Shown here: positions 25,743 through 33,969 of the stretch, piece after piece
Position numbering within the stretch: position 1 is the stretch's first letter
Layout: each line of letters begins with the position of its first letter
The notes under the pieces: model-generated
What the model saw: the letters and a program-made list of their open reading frames with translations, nothing else
Database searches by the model: none
Told to the model about the DNA's origin: nothing
Source: Novosphingobium sp. AP12
GTDB lineage: Bacteria > Pseudomonadota > Alphaproteobacteria > Sphingomonadales > Sphingomonadaceae
NCBI RefSeq assembly: GCF_000281975.1
Contig: NZ_AKKE01000156.1
Coordinates: 1-64,000, forward strand
DNA: 64,000 nt
Reading direction: 5' to 3'
Translations under genes and position numbers: made by a program

Positions 25743-27191
25743 ATGGCTGACCGTGACCCCGAAATCGCCACGAAAACCGATGCCGACCGGCTGGGCGAAG
25801 ACCGTAGCGAGGGCATCAGCTGGGCGGAACTCATGGCGCTGGATTCGCGCACGCCGCCTGCGATCCTGACCGAGGAGAGCTACACCTTCCGCGGGTCCGA
25901 GCCGATCCCTGCCGAGCGCTATACCTCCGAGGCGTTCGCGAAGCTCGAGCGCGAGCGGATGTGGCCCTACGTCTGGCAGTTCGTCGCCCGGGAGGAGGAT
26001 CTTCCCGAACCGGGCGATTACATCGTCTACGAGAACGCGGGCCGCTCCTACCTCGTCAGCCGGCAGGACGACGGCTCGATCCGCGCCATGCACAACGTTT
26101 GCCTTCACCGCGGGCGCAAATTGCGGCTGGAGGAAGGGACCGCCGACAAGTTCGTCTGCCCGTTCCACGGCTTCGCCTGGAAGAAGGACGGCAGCTTCGA
26201 TTCGATGCCGTGCCAATGGGACTTCCCACACCTCTCCGAGCAGAAGCTCGACCTACCCGACGCTGAAATCGACCGCTGGGGTGGCTACGTCTTCCTGCGC
26301 GAGGAGAAGGGTGGCCCGAGCCTGGAGGAATTCCTTGCGCCCCTGCCCGAGCACTTCAAGCGCTGGCGGCATGAGGAATGCGCGAGCGTCATGCGTGTCG
26401 CCAAGGAAGTTCCGGCCAACTGGAAGGTTGTGATGGAGGCCTTCATGGAGGCCTGGCACACCATCGTCACTCACCCGCAGCTGTTGCCGTTCACGGGTGA
26501 TTCCAACGCCGCATACTGGACCTGGGGCGACAATGTGAACGTCAATCTCGTGCCGTTTGGCATCATGAGCCCGCACGTTGCCGAAGGGCAGGGCGAGCAG
26601 TGGATCGTCGACGAGTTCATCAAGTTCAACGGCCGTTCGGGCGACAACTACGAGGGCGAGGCCCACGCCAACCCGATGGCGATCCAAGTGCCGGAGGGCA
26701 TGACCGCGCGCGCAGCCCTCGGCGCCGCGATGCGGCAGGCCTATACCGAGAGCACCGGCTACGATCACGGCGATGCGACCGATGCCGAACTGCTCGACGG
26801 CCTGGTCTACAACGTGTTCCCGAACTTCGCGCCCTGGGGCGGCTACATGCCGAACATCGTCTACAACTGGCTGCCCGGAAAGACGCCCGACACCTGCATC
26901 ATGGAAGTGCGCATCCTCGCGCGCATTCCCAAGGGCCAGCCGATCCCGCGCGGCGCGCCGCTCAAGATGCTGCGGCTCGACCAAAAGTGGACCGACGCGC
27001 CCGAACTCGGCGTGCTGGGCGACGTGTTCGAGCAGGACATGGACAACCTGCCTTACGTCCAGCAGGGCCTTCACGTCTCGAAGAACGGCAAGGTGAACCT
27101 GGGCAACTACCAGGAGATCCGCATCCGCCAGTTCCAGGACACGATGATGAAGTACATCGAGGGCGATCTCGGCGGATCGAGCCAGGCCTGA
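25743..27191 (+). CDS. Rieske non-haem iron oxygenase, alpha subunit
   Basis: A 482-residue oxygenase, longer than the one at 9.1 kb. The Rieske centre is C120-L-H122 and C139-P-F-H142. The catalytic segment NWKVVMEAFMEAWHTIVTH gives iron ligands H239 and H244, with Glu236 at the position of the usual bridging Asp. A C-terminal alpha/beta region with TPDTCIMEVRILARIP follows. It oxidises an unidentified organic substrate with O2 and external electrons. GGGAGA lies about 13 bases before the ATG. The ThuA gene starts 4 bases after the stop, so the pair is co-translated. No beta subunit or reductase gene adjoins it. Confidence 0.9.
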   Translation: MADRDPEIATKTDADRLGEDRSEGISWAELMALDSRTPPAILTEESYTFRGSEPIPAERYTSEAFAKLERERMWPYVWQFVAREEDLPEPGDYIVYENAGRSYLVSRQDDGSIRAMHNVCLHRGRKLRLEEGTADKFVCPFHGFAWKKDGSFDSMPCQWDFPHLSEQKLDLPDAEIDRWGGYVFLREEKGGPSLEEFLAPLPEHFKRWRHEECASVMRVAKEVPANWKVVMEAFMEAWHTIVTHPQLLPFTGDSNAAYWTWGDNVNVNLVPFGIMSPHVAEGQGEQWIVDEFIKFNGRSGDNYEGEAHANPMAIQVPEGMTARAALGAAMRQAYTESTGYDHGDATDAELLDGLVYNVFPNFAPWGGYMPNIVYNWLPGKTPDTCIMEVRILARIPKGQPIPRGAPLKMLRLDQKWTDAPELGVLGDVFEQDMDNLPYVQQGLHVSKNGKVNLGNYQEIRIRQFQDTMMKYIEGDLGGSSQA

Positions 27192-27195
27192 ACCG

Positions 27196-27978
27196 ATGAG
27201 CGAGACAGGTAACGAAGCGGCGAAGCCGCCGCGCATCAACTGCGTCCTCGTTTGCGGAGGCGTGTGGCACGACATGGACTTCGCGCGGCTCGAGCTACTC
27301 AAGCTGCTGGGCGAGGACCCTGCTGTCCGCACCCGCGTGTTCGAGAACTACGAGACACTGGACGCCCTGCGCGATGCGGACATCCTCATCACCTACACGT
27401 GCGACGTCACGCCTTCGCTGGCGGCGCAGGAGGTCTTGCGCGACTGGCTGGCGGCGGGCGGGCGCTGGTACGCGCTCCACGGCACCAACTCGGTGCTGCG
27501 CCTGCTGGCCGAGGGGCCGGACGCGGGGCTCTGGGATGCGCCGCGCTGGGCGCCGCTGTTCATGGACATGCTGGGCTCGCAGTTCATCTCGCACCCCCCG
27601 ATCGCGCCCTACACGGTGACCGTTGCCGACCCCGACCACCCGCTCGTCGAGGGCATCGAGCCGTTCGAGACCACAGACGAACTCTACCACCTCGAAACCC
27701 ACGGCGACCTACACGTTCTTCTCGAAACCGACTGCACCGAGGAGGGCACCGGCTTCGTCGAGGCGAAGGACGCGCCCGGCAAGCAGCCGGTGATGTACCT
27801 CAAGGACCATGGCAAGGGCGCGGTGCTCTACAATACGCTGGGCCACTGCCGCGGGCATTACGACCTTCAGCCCATGCTCGACTGGTGGCCGACGGTGGAC
27901 CGCTGCGCCTGGGACCTGCCGGTGTTCTACGATCTGCTGAGGCGGGGCATCGGCTGGCTCAAGCAGCGCGAGAGCTGA
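27196..27978 (+). CDS. ThuA-domain protein
   Basis: A 260-residue protein with a ThuA-like (class I glutamine-amidotransferase fold) domain over nearly its full length. Landmarks are NCVLVCGGVWHD, ADILITYTCD, GGRWYALHGTNS, HPLVEGIEPFETTDELYHLE and YNTLGHCRGHYD. The family is named after trehalose utilisation, but most members lack a proven reaction and occur with carbohydrate or catabolic genes. It follows the Rieske oxygenase after 4 bases. Its tight coupling to an oxygenase is unusual, and a hydrolytic or isomerising role on the oxygenase product is only an inference. Confidence 0.82.
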   Translation: MSETGNEAAKPPRINCVLVCGGVWHDMDFARLELLKLLGEDPAVRTRVFENYETLDALRDADILITYTCDVTPSLAAQEVLRDWLAAGGRWYALHGTNSVLRLLAEGPDAGLWDAPRWAPLFMDMLGSQFISHPPIAPYTVTVADPDHPLVEGIEPFETTDELYHLETHGDLHVLLETDCTEEGTGFVEAKDAPGKQPVMYLKDHGKGAVLYNTLGHCRGHYDLQPMLDWWPTVDRCAWDLPVFYDLLRRGIGWLKQRES

Positions 27979-27990
27979 GGCTGACGGCCG

Positions 27991-28026
27991 AAAAAGAAGG
28001 GGGCGGTCCGGAAACGGCCCGCCCCC
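27991..28026 (-). terminator. terminator between convergent genes
   Basis: The stem GGGGGCGG (27999-28006) pairs with CCGCCCCC (28019-28026), with an inner CCG/CGG pair around GAAA. Read on the minus strand it is followed by TTCTTTTTC, so it ends the acyl-CoA dehydrogenase transcript. It may also act on the ThuA transcript. Confidence 0.8.
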
Positions 28027-28048
28027 TCGTCAGGTGTGGTCCTTCAAT

Positions 28049-29170
28049 TCAGTTGAGCAGTCCGGCATAGCGGTCGAGCGCCGCCACCGGCCCCTCCGGC
28101 CAGCGCGAGAGCACCAGCAGCCGCTTGTGGCCGCCGCCGATGGCGAGTTCGTCGGTGACACCCATGCCGCCGTGGAACTGGATCATCTCGTGGCCCAGCT
28201 CCACCGAGGCGTCGGCGATGAACGCCCGCGAGCCGTTGACGGCGGCGGTGAAGTCGTCGCTCCCCCATGACACCAGCGCAAGGTTCAGCAGGGCGCGGCT
28301 CTGTTCGATCACCGCGTACTGGGCGACCATGCGGTGCTGCACTGCCTGGAACGATCCGAGCGCGGCGCCGAACTGGTCGCGGGTGCGCAGGTAGTCGATG
28401 GTGTCGGCCAGCAGCCGTTCCATGATCCCGAGCGCCTCGGCGCTGCGGGCGAGGGCGGCAAGGTCGGACGCGGCGGCGATGGCGGCAAGCCCGTCCTCGC
28501 CCAGCCGGTAGCCGGCGGGGACCACTGCGCCTTCGAGTTCCAGCGAGGTCGCCACGCTGCCGTCCGCCATCGTCCAGTCGCGGGTCGAGACGGCGGGCGT
28601 GCCAGCTGGCACCAGGAACAGCGCCACGCCGTCCGCGCCGCCGGGCTCGCCGGAAATGCGGGCCGAGACGATGTAACCATCGGCGCCGCCGCCAGCGGCG
28701 CAGTAGGGCTTCGTCCCGGTGAGCCGCCAGCCGTCGCCGTCCGCCACCGCCGAGGTTTCCACCCAGACCAGCCCGTCGCGTGCCCGCGCCTCGGCATGGG
28801 CGAGGGCGAGGCGTTTCTCGCCGGTCAGCAGCGCCTCGAGCCATTCGCCCTGCAAGGCTTCCGGCGCGCTCATGGCGAAGAGGCGCCCGGCCATCACCAC
28901 GGCTTCGGCCAGCGGTTCCACCACGAGGCCGCGGCCCAGCGCTTCGAACACTGTGGCGATGCCCGTGGCATCTAAGCCGAGACCGCCCAGTTCCTCGGGG
29001 AAAGGCGCGGCGATCAGGCCGAGTTCGCCCAGCAGCTGCCAGTTGGCGCCGGAGAAGCCGCCCGGTCCGGACAGGAAGGCGCGGCGGCTGTCGTGGTCGT
29101 AATGGTCGCTGACGAACCGCTCGGTCAGGGCCTTGAGCATTTCCTCGTCTTCGCTGAGGTCGAAATTCAC
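28049..29170 (-). CDS. acyl-CoA dehydrogenase family protein
   Basis: A 373-residue FAD-dependent acyl-CoA dehydrogenase of the short type. N-terminal helices (LSEDEEMLKALTERF), the middle beta-domain (RLTGTKPYCAAGGGADGYIV) and the C-terminal helical domain (RDQFGAALGSFQAVQHRMV, FHGGMGVTDE) are all present. The catalytic Glu of medium-chain enzymes has no clear equivalent, as in small subunits of heteromeric FadE enzymes, so it may need a partner such as the protein at 35.5 kb. The start is GTG at 29170, with GGGAG 9 bases upstream. It is divergent from the LuxR-type gene. Confidence 0.85.
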   Translation of the reverse strand: MNFDLSEDEEMLKALTERFVSDHYDHDSRRAFLSGPGGFSGANWQLLGELGLIAAPFPEELGGLGLDATGIATVFEALGRGLVVEPLAEAVVMAGRLFAMSAPEALQGEWLEALLTGEKRLALAHAEARARDGLVWVETSAVADGDGWRLTGTKPYCAAGGGADGYIVSARISGEPGGADGVALFLVPAGTPAVSTRDWTMADGSVATSLELEGAVVPAGYRLGEDGLAAIAAASDLAALARSAEALGIMERLLADTIDYLRTRDQFGAALGSFQAVQHRMVAQYAVIEQSRALLNLALVSWGSDDFTAAVNGSRAFIADASVELGHEMIQFHGGMGVTDELAIGGGHKRLLVLSRWPEGPVAALDRYAGLLN

Positions 29171-29336
29171 ATCTGACTCCCGCTGGCCTTTTTCCGGCTG
29201 TGACGGGCCTTCTACCATCGGCGGCAGGGGCGTTACCGCTGGGCAAAAGACTAGTCATGAAAAGGCGCTATCCCGGCCCTTCAAGCGATTGTACCGCCTG
29301 CAGGGGCGGGCTAAGAGGTCGGGGGAGAGGATACCA

Positions 29337-30110
29337 ATGCAACTGCTGTCACAGGAAAACATCGACGCCGTGCGGGTGATATCGCCCCAGGGCATTCGTC
29401 CGGCGGCCGAAGCGCTGAACCGGATCGCGCTCGCGCACGGCATGCGCGCGGCCCCGGCTCACGACATTGCCGACAAGCGAACGCCCGTCGATGCCGACGG
29501 CAAGATGCTGGCTACCGAGGTGTTCGGCTGGGGCGACGACGACCGGGTGTGGTGGCGCAATTCGCGCATCGCGCTCGATTCGCCGCTGACCACCGCCTGC
29601 CGGTTCGAGAGCCTGCCGTTCTGGGCCAACGCCGAGGGCTTCCGCACCCGCGAGCCCAACGCCTACCTCGCCTCGATCGACATCGGCAACTTCGAGACCC
29701 GCGCGATGACCCGCGCCGCGATCGGCGTGCCGGTCCATCTGCCGTTCGGCCAGATCGGCGCCGTCAGCTTCAACCCGCTCGACAAGAACAAGACCGACCT
29801 GACCGAGGAGTTCGCCCTGCTGTCGGACGCGCTCGGCCTTTATGCGCGCACCTTCATCGCGACCTATGTGCAGGTCATGGGCCGTACCCAGGCGCTGCCG
29901 CCGGAATCGCGCCTGTCGAAGCGTGAGGTCGAGTGCCTGCGCTGGGCCGCGATCGGCAAGACCGACCTGGAAATCAGCATGATCATGTCGCGCAGCCGCG
30001 CCACCGTGCGCTTCCACATCCACAACGCGGCGACCAAGCTCAACGCCGTGAACCGCAGCCAGACCGTCTTCAAGGCGGCGCAGTTGGGCTATATCTCGCT
30101 CCAGAACTGA
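29337..30110 (+). CDS. LuxR-type transcriptional regulator (solo)
   Basis: A 257-residue regulator. The C-terminal LuxR helix-turn-helix covers about 193-250 (LSKREVECLRWAAIGKTDLE, then ATVRFHIHNAATKLN). The N-terminal 180 residues have the outline of an autoinducer-binding domain (VWWRNSRIALDSPLTTACRF), but the Trp/Tyr/Asp pattern of acyl-homoserine-lactone receptors is not conserved, and no luxI gene is in the window. It probably senses another small molecule, perhaps a pathway metabolite. The start has GGGGGAGAGG upstream. A partly palindromic sequence with the core CCTGCAGG (29297-29304) lies in the divergent promoter and could be its site. The stop is followed directly by a 21-bp-period array. 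Confidence 0.87.
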   Translation: MQLLSQENIDAVRVISPQGIRPAAEALNRIALAHGMRAAPAHDIADKRTPVDADGKMLATEVFGWGDDDRVWWRNSRIALDSPLTTACRFESLPFWANAEGFRTREPNAYLASIDIGNFETRAMTRAAIGVPVHLPFGQIGAVSFNPLDKNKTDLTEEFALLSDALGLYARTFIATYVQVMGRTQALPPESRLSKREVECLRWAAIGKTDLEISMIMSRSRATVRFHIHNAATKLNAVNRSQTVFKAAQLGYISLQN

Positions 30111-30114
30111 GGCG

Positions 30115-30306
30115 GGTTTACACGGTTTACACGGTCCAGAGGAAAAAGGTGTCGCCTTGGGCGCCGCCGGGGCCGAAAGTGTCAACTTGCGCGCCCGATG
30201 TGTCGCCTTGCGTGTCGCCTTGCGGGTTACAGGTGTCGCCTTGTTGGTGACAGGCGTAACCCTGATGGTGACAGGTGTAACCTGCAGGGTGACAGGTGTA
30301 ACCTTG
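30115..30306 (+). repeat. 21-bp-period tandem array with leader (copy 2)
   Basis: The leader (30115-30139) has two copies of TTTACACGG and starts 5 bases after the LuxR stop. Units GTGT(CGC/AAC)C-type begin at 30149, 30179, 30200, 30212, 30233, 30254, 30275 and 30296; five of the seven spacings are exactly 21 bases and the other two are 30 and 12. In the last units the 10-base spacer ends GGTGACAG, so each junction reads close to GGTGACA-GG-TGTxACC, a small inverted repeat. Homologous to 20781-20930 with the same polarity relative to the preceding gene. Confidence 0.9.
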
Positions 30307-30423
30307 CGGAGGCGGTGAAGCGTGGGCCGGGTCATGGCGCGAGAATACCGCCGCGCGGCGCCTGTAGGAAAATGCTTTCCGCCGCGTCTTGCGCTCTGGC
30401 CGTTCGCCGCTCAAGGGCGGGCC

Positions 30424-30876
30424 ATGCAGATCAGAACCGACGATCCGGCCGCGCCTCATGTGGCGGCGCTGTTGGCCCACCATCTCGAGGAACTGGCCAG
30501 CGTCATGGGCGAACACGCCTTCGCGCTCGATGCCGGCGGCCTGTCTTCGCCCGAGGTGACGTTCTGGACCGCCTGGCGTGGCGAGGTCCTTGCCGGGTTC
30601 GCAGCGCTCAAGGCGCTGGGCGCCAACGACGGGGAAGTGAAGTCGATGCGCGCCGCTCCCTCCGCGCGGCGGACGGGCGCGGGACGCGCCCTGCTGGACC
30701 ACATCGTCGCCGAGGCCCGGGCGCGCGGCTACGGCGCTCTTTATCTGGAGACAGGGACGGCGGACCTGCATGGGCCCGCCATCGCGCTCTACCATAGTGC
30801 GGGGTTCGTCTCGTGCGGGCCCTTCGCGGGCTACGAGCCGAGCCCGCACAACCAGTTCATGATGCTGGCGCTCTGA
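30424..30876 (+). CDS. GNAT family N-acetyltransferase
   Basis: A 150-residue acetyltransferase-fold protein. The acetyl-CoA loop is in APSARRTGAGRALLDHIV and the late strand in AIALYHSAGF. Members transfer an acetyl group to an amine; this substrate is unknown. The start at 30424 matches the family N-terminus MQIRTDDP and has AAGGGCGG upstream; a longer frame to 30322 is less likely. It stands alone after the repeat array. Confidence 0.85.
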   Translation: MQIRTDDPAAPHVAALLAHHLEELASVMGEHAFALDAGGLSSPEVTFWTAWRGEVLAGFAALKALGANDGEVKSMRAAPSARRTGAGRALLDHIVAEARARGYGALYLETGTADLHGPAIALYHSAGFVSCGPFAGYEPSPHNQFMMLAL

Positions 30877-30907
30877 GTTGGGTGACGGGGGGGCAGGCCC
30901 CGCGGGG

Positions 30908-30985
30908 TCAGCGGAAAATGAACCACAGGATCAGGATGACCGGGATCGGAACGCCGATCAGCCATAGTAGAATACCCTTACCCAT
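30908..30985 (-). CDS. 25-residue single-pass membrane protein
   Basis: A tiny protein, MGKG followed by about 20 hydrophobic residues (ILLWLIGVPIPVILILWFIF) and a final Arg. A strong AAGGAGAA ribosome site lies at a proper distance from the ATG at 30985; an ATG 6 bases earlier is too close to it. The composition and the PIP turn suggest a genuine small inner-membrane protein of unknown function. Confidence 0.65.
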   Translation of the reverse strand: MGKGILLWLIGVPIPVILILWFIFR

Positions 30986-31113
30986 GATCATTTCTCCTTT
31001 GTGTCGGATGGAAACGAGCATCGCGGTTCGAGGTTCCGGGAAGCCGGTGTGGTATTGCCCGCCGCACCCGCTATAGGCGGGGCGACGCAAGCTCACGCAA
31101 ATCAGGCAGACGC

Positions 31114-31452
31114 ATGGCCCGCAAGCATTCCAAGCATGGTCCCTACGAGGACCTGCATGACGACGACGAGGCCCCGCCGCCGGTCGTCCCCTGCTGGCTC
31201 TGCGGCCGGCCGACCGGCAAGAACGTCGTCCTGCACCATCCCGTCCCGAAGAGCCGGGGCGGGCGCGACGTGGTGCCGATGCACCCGATCTGCCAGCAGA
31301 CGCTGATCGCCAACTTCACCAATTCCGAACTTCAGCGCCACGGCACGGACGTGGAAGGCTTGCTCGCCAACCCCACCGTGCGCAAGTTCGTCGACTGGGT
31401 GGCCAACAAGGACCCCGACTTCACCGCGACGACGGCCAAGAAGAAGCGCTGA
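31114..31452 (+). CDS. HNH-like zinc-binding protein
   Basis: A 112-residue protein with CWLCGRP near residue 27, then VVLHHPVPKSRGGRD and PMHPICQQTL, the outline of an HNH (beta-beta-alpha) nuclease fold. The second CxxC pair of classical HNH zinc sites is missing (HPIC only). It ends in a lysine-rich tail (TTAKKKR). It may be a nuclease-like DNA- or RNA-binding protein. It stands alone; no toxin, phage or restriction partner is visible. Confidence 0.7.
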   Translation: MARKHSKHGPYEDLHDDDEAPPPVVPCWLCGRPTGKNVVLHHPVPKSRGGRDVVPMHPICQQTLIANFTNSELQRHGTDVEGLLANPTVRKFVDWVANKDPDFTATTAKKKR

Positions 31453-31489
31453 GGCCCCTCGTCCCGCGTGCGCGGCGGTATCGCCCGGC

Positions 31490-31975
31490 CTACTGGATCA
31501 CGCACTGGTTCTTGTAATTGAGTATCCCGGTGCGAAGCGGGTAGCTAGGCGCATCGCTTTGGGTGAGGGCGATGACTTCGTCCACGTGGAAGCGCTCTTC
31601 TTCGGCCGCCAGCGCATTTCCAGCTTCGGCCGTATCTTCCATCCGAGCGGTGAGCTTGCAGCGGCGCGTCGTCGGGTTCTGATTGACCATCATGACGCCG
31701 CAATTGCCTTCTTCCTTGACGAAACTCGGCAACCCCTTGCTGCGGGTCATTTCAGACAGTCGCCGCAACGTCATCTGCCGGGCGAACTCCGGGCTGTAGC
31801 TGAGGGGCAGCCAGGTATCGACCTCGATCCGGTTCTTCTTCTTGAACTTGCAATAGCTGCCCGTCGTCGGCCCCAGGGCCTGACCCAGCTGGGCGTGCGA
31901 CGGCAGGGAAGCGAGCGTCCCTCCGGCGAGTGCCAATATCGCCGCGATGCGTGCCTTGCCGATACCTCGAGCCAA
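31490..31975 (-). CDS. periplasmic hypothetical protein
   Basis: A 161-residue secreted protein. The signal peptide (basic N-terminus GIGKAR, hydrophobic IAAILALAGGTLASL, cleavage near SHA/Q) sets the start at a TTG (31975) with GAGGAGAA upstream. The mature part has three cysteines (SYCKF, NCGVMM, RRCKLT) and a fourth near the C-terminus (QCVIQ), possibly forming disulfides. No known domain is recognised. Confidence 0.65.
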   Translation of the reverse strand: MARGIGKARIAAILALAGGTLASLPSHAQLGQALGPTTGSYCKFKKKNRIEVDTWLPLSYSPEFARQMTLRRLSEMTRSKGLPSFVKEEGNCGVMMVNQNPTTRRCKLTARMEDTAEAGNALAAEEERFHVDEVIALTQSDAPSYPLRTGILNYKNQCVIQ

Positions 31976-32202
31976 CCCAGTTTCTCCTCGTGTGCCGGCC
32001 TTCGCGATTGCAACGACAGGAAGGCCGGCTGTTTGCCCCCATCCGGGGAAGGCGAACGAGGATTGCCTAGTCAAGAGATGTCGACTTGTCGAACGCAACG
32101 CGCGCGTCCGCCCGGTCCGTCCGATCGAGCCAGGTGGCTTGCGTCAGGAGCCGGCGCGGTGCGACCTTGGCGAAGCGGGCAGAACCGGGGTTCGCGGTCT
32201 TT

Positions 32203-33834
32203 TCATCCCCGATCCTCCAGCATCAGCTGCGCGCCGCGGAGGCCCACTGCCATCGCGGGCGCATTGGTGTTGCCGGTGACGTGCCAGGGCATGACCGAGC
32301 AGTCCGCCACGCGCACCCCTTGCACGCCGTTCACCCTGAGGCGCGGGTCGACCACTGCCTCCGCGTCGCCGCCCATGCGGCACGAGCGGATGGCGTGGAG
32401 GCCGCAGCTCGACAGGCGGCGGAACATGGCAAGCACGTCCTCGTCACTTTCCACCTCGGCGCCCGGCACCAGTTCCTCGCCGACCATGGTGCGGAGCGGG
32501 CCCGCGCGCACGTAGGCGCGCATCGAGCGCACGAGGGCGATGGCCGAGCGCCTGTCGTGCTCGGTCGAGAGGAAGTTGTGCAGGATCTCGGGCGCGTACC
32601 TTGCCGATGGCCCGGTCGCGCGCACGCTGCTCTCGCTGGTGAGGCGCAGGAGCTGGCCGTAGATGGTGACGCCGGGCAGCGGATCGATCTTGTCGAGCGG
32701 GACCGGGTCCTTGTCGTCGCCCACCTTGAAGGTGTAGCCGCCGAGGTAGAACTGCGCGTCGGTGCGTCCGTCCGGGTGGGCGACGTTGCTAAAGGCGCCG
32801 ACCTCGAACGGCCCGGTCGCCAGCACGCCGTCGCCGCGCAGGAGGTAGCGCAGCATGGCGAAGGCGGCGCCGATGCCGAAGAAGCTCCTGTTGGTCCCCT
32901 TGCCCCGGTCGAGCCGGAACGGGATCGACAGCGAGAGGTGCTCGATCATCCGCTCGCCCACGTCGGGGGAATGCGCGACGAGCGGGATGCCCGCCGCCTC
33001 CAGCCGTTCGCGGTCGCCGATGCCGGAGCGGTGGAGCAGCAGCGGGCTCTCCATCGCGCCCGCGCTGACGACGATTTCTCCGGCGCAGTCGAGTCTCTGC
33101 GGGCGGCCATCCACGGTCACGTCGATGCCGACCGCGCGCGTCCCGTCGAAGACGATGCGCTCCGCCATAACACCGGTCATCACCGTGACGTTGGGCCGCT
33201 TCCTCGCGGCGGCGAGGTAGGTGCGGGCGGACGAATCGCGCTTACCCTTGCGGATGTTGTGGCTGTAATAACCCACGCGCGGGCCTGCGGTGGCGTTGAG
33301 GTCGTCGACGCGGCGAAGGCCCTGCGCCTCCCCGGCCTCGATCATGCGTTCGGCGAGCGGGTACTTGAAGCAGGCGGGGTCGACGCGCACGAGCCCGCCG
33401 CCGCCGCGCATGGGCGAGGGGCCGGCCTTGTGGTCCTCCAGTTCAAGGAAGGCGGCGGTCATGCTCGCGCCGTTCCAGCCGGTGGCGCAGGCCTCGCGCT
33501 CCCAGGCGTCGTAGTCGGCGGGCTCGCCCCGGCTCCAGATCATGCCGTTGATCGAGGACGAACCGCCAAGGCCCTTGCCGCGGATCCAGACTTCGCCGTC
33601 GCCCGGCTCGTTCGCGCCGGGATCGCGCGGCTGGGCGACGTGGTAGGCCCACATGTGCTCGGGCTTCTTGACGAGCTTTGCGACGCCCTTGGGGAGCGTG
33701 ACCCAGAAGCTGTCGTTCTCGCCGCCGGCTTCGAGCACCAGCACCTGAGACCGACCGTCCGCGCTCAGCCGCTCGGCCATGACGCAGCCGGCCGAGCCGG
33801 CGCCGACGATGATGTAGTCCCACTGTTTCGACAT
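32203..33834 (-). CDS. GMC family oxidoreductase (choline dehydrogenase-like)
   Basis: An FAD-dependent GMC oxidoreductase of 543 residues. The FAD motif GAGSAGCVMAERLS is at the N-terminus, the GMC signature GKGLGGSSSINGMIW near residue 85, and the active-site region SCGLHAIRSCRMGGD with MPWHVTGNTNAPAM at the C-terminus supplies the catalytic His and Asn. Family members oxidise alcohols to aldehydes. The start at 33834 follows GGGAGGGAG. It is divergent from the DUF35/thiolase operon across 135 bases and so probably belongs to the same pathway. The substrate could be a primary alcohol of a side chain; this is inference. Confidence 0.9.
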   Translation of the reverse strand: MSKQWDYIIVGAGSAGCVMAERLSADGRSQVLVLEAGGENDSFWVTLPKGVAKLVKKPEHMWAYHVAQPRDPGANEPGDGEVWIRGKGLGGSSSINGMIWSRGEPADYDAWEREACATGWNGASMTAAFLELEDHKAGPSPMRGGGGLVRVDPACFKYPLAERMIEAGEAQGLRRVDDLNATAGPRVGYYSHNIRKGKRDSSARTYLAAARKRPNVTVMTGVMAERIVFDGTRAVGIDVTVDGRPQRLDCAGEIVVSAGAMESPLLLHRSGIGDRERLEAAGIPLVAHSPDVGERMIEHLSLSIPFRLDRGKGTNRSFFGIGAAFAMLRYLLRGDGVLATGPFEVGAFSNVAHPDGRTDAQFYLGGYTFKVGDDKDPVPLDKIDPLPGVTIYGQLLRLTSESSVRATGPSARYAPEILHNFLSTEHDRRSAIALVRSMRAYVRAGPLRTMVGEELVPGAEVESDEDVLAMFRRLSSCGLHAIRSCRMGGDAEAVVDPRLRVNGVQGVRVADCSVMPWHVTGNTNAPAMAVGLRGAQLMLEDRG

Positions 33835-33969
33835 TGTTCGTCTCTCCCTCCCGAGAGGTCGCACGAACTAGCGCAATGACTACCCTAGCGTTTTGATGAG
33901 TCACAATGCGGGGGCAGGCGGGCCTAAACCCTCTTCATGACCGGACTCCAATACCGGGATCGGAGAGAG

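Noticed and set aside
20781..30306. CRISPR array at either repeat region
   Set aside because: The repeated core is only about 11 bases with 10-base fillers and no cas genes are present; CRISPR repeats and spacers are much longer.
30115..30306. Coding origin of the second array as the C-terminus of the LuxR protein
   Set aside because: The LuxR frame stops at 30110 after a complete helix-turn-helix domain; the repeat translates to a low-complexity peptide in several frames.
31114..31452. Restriction or toxin system around the HNH-like protein
   Set aside because: Neighbours are an acetyltransferase, a tiny membrane protein and a periplasmic protein; no methylase, immunity or antitoxin gene is seen.
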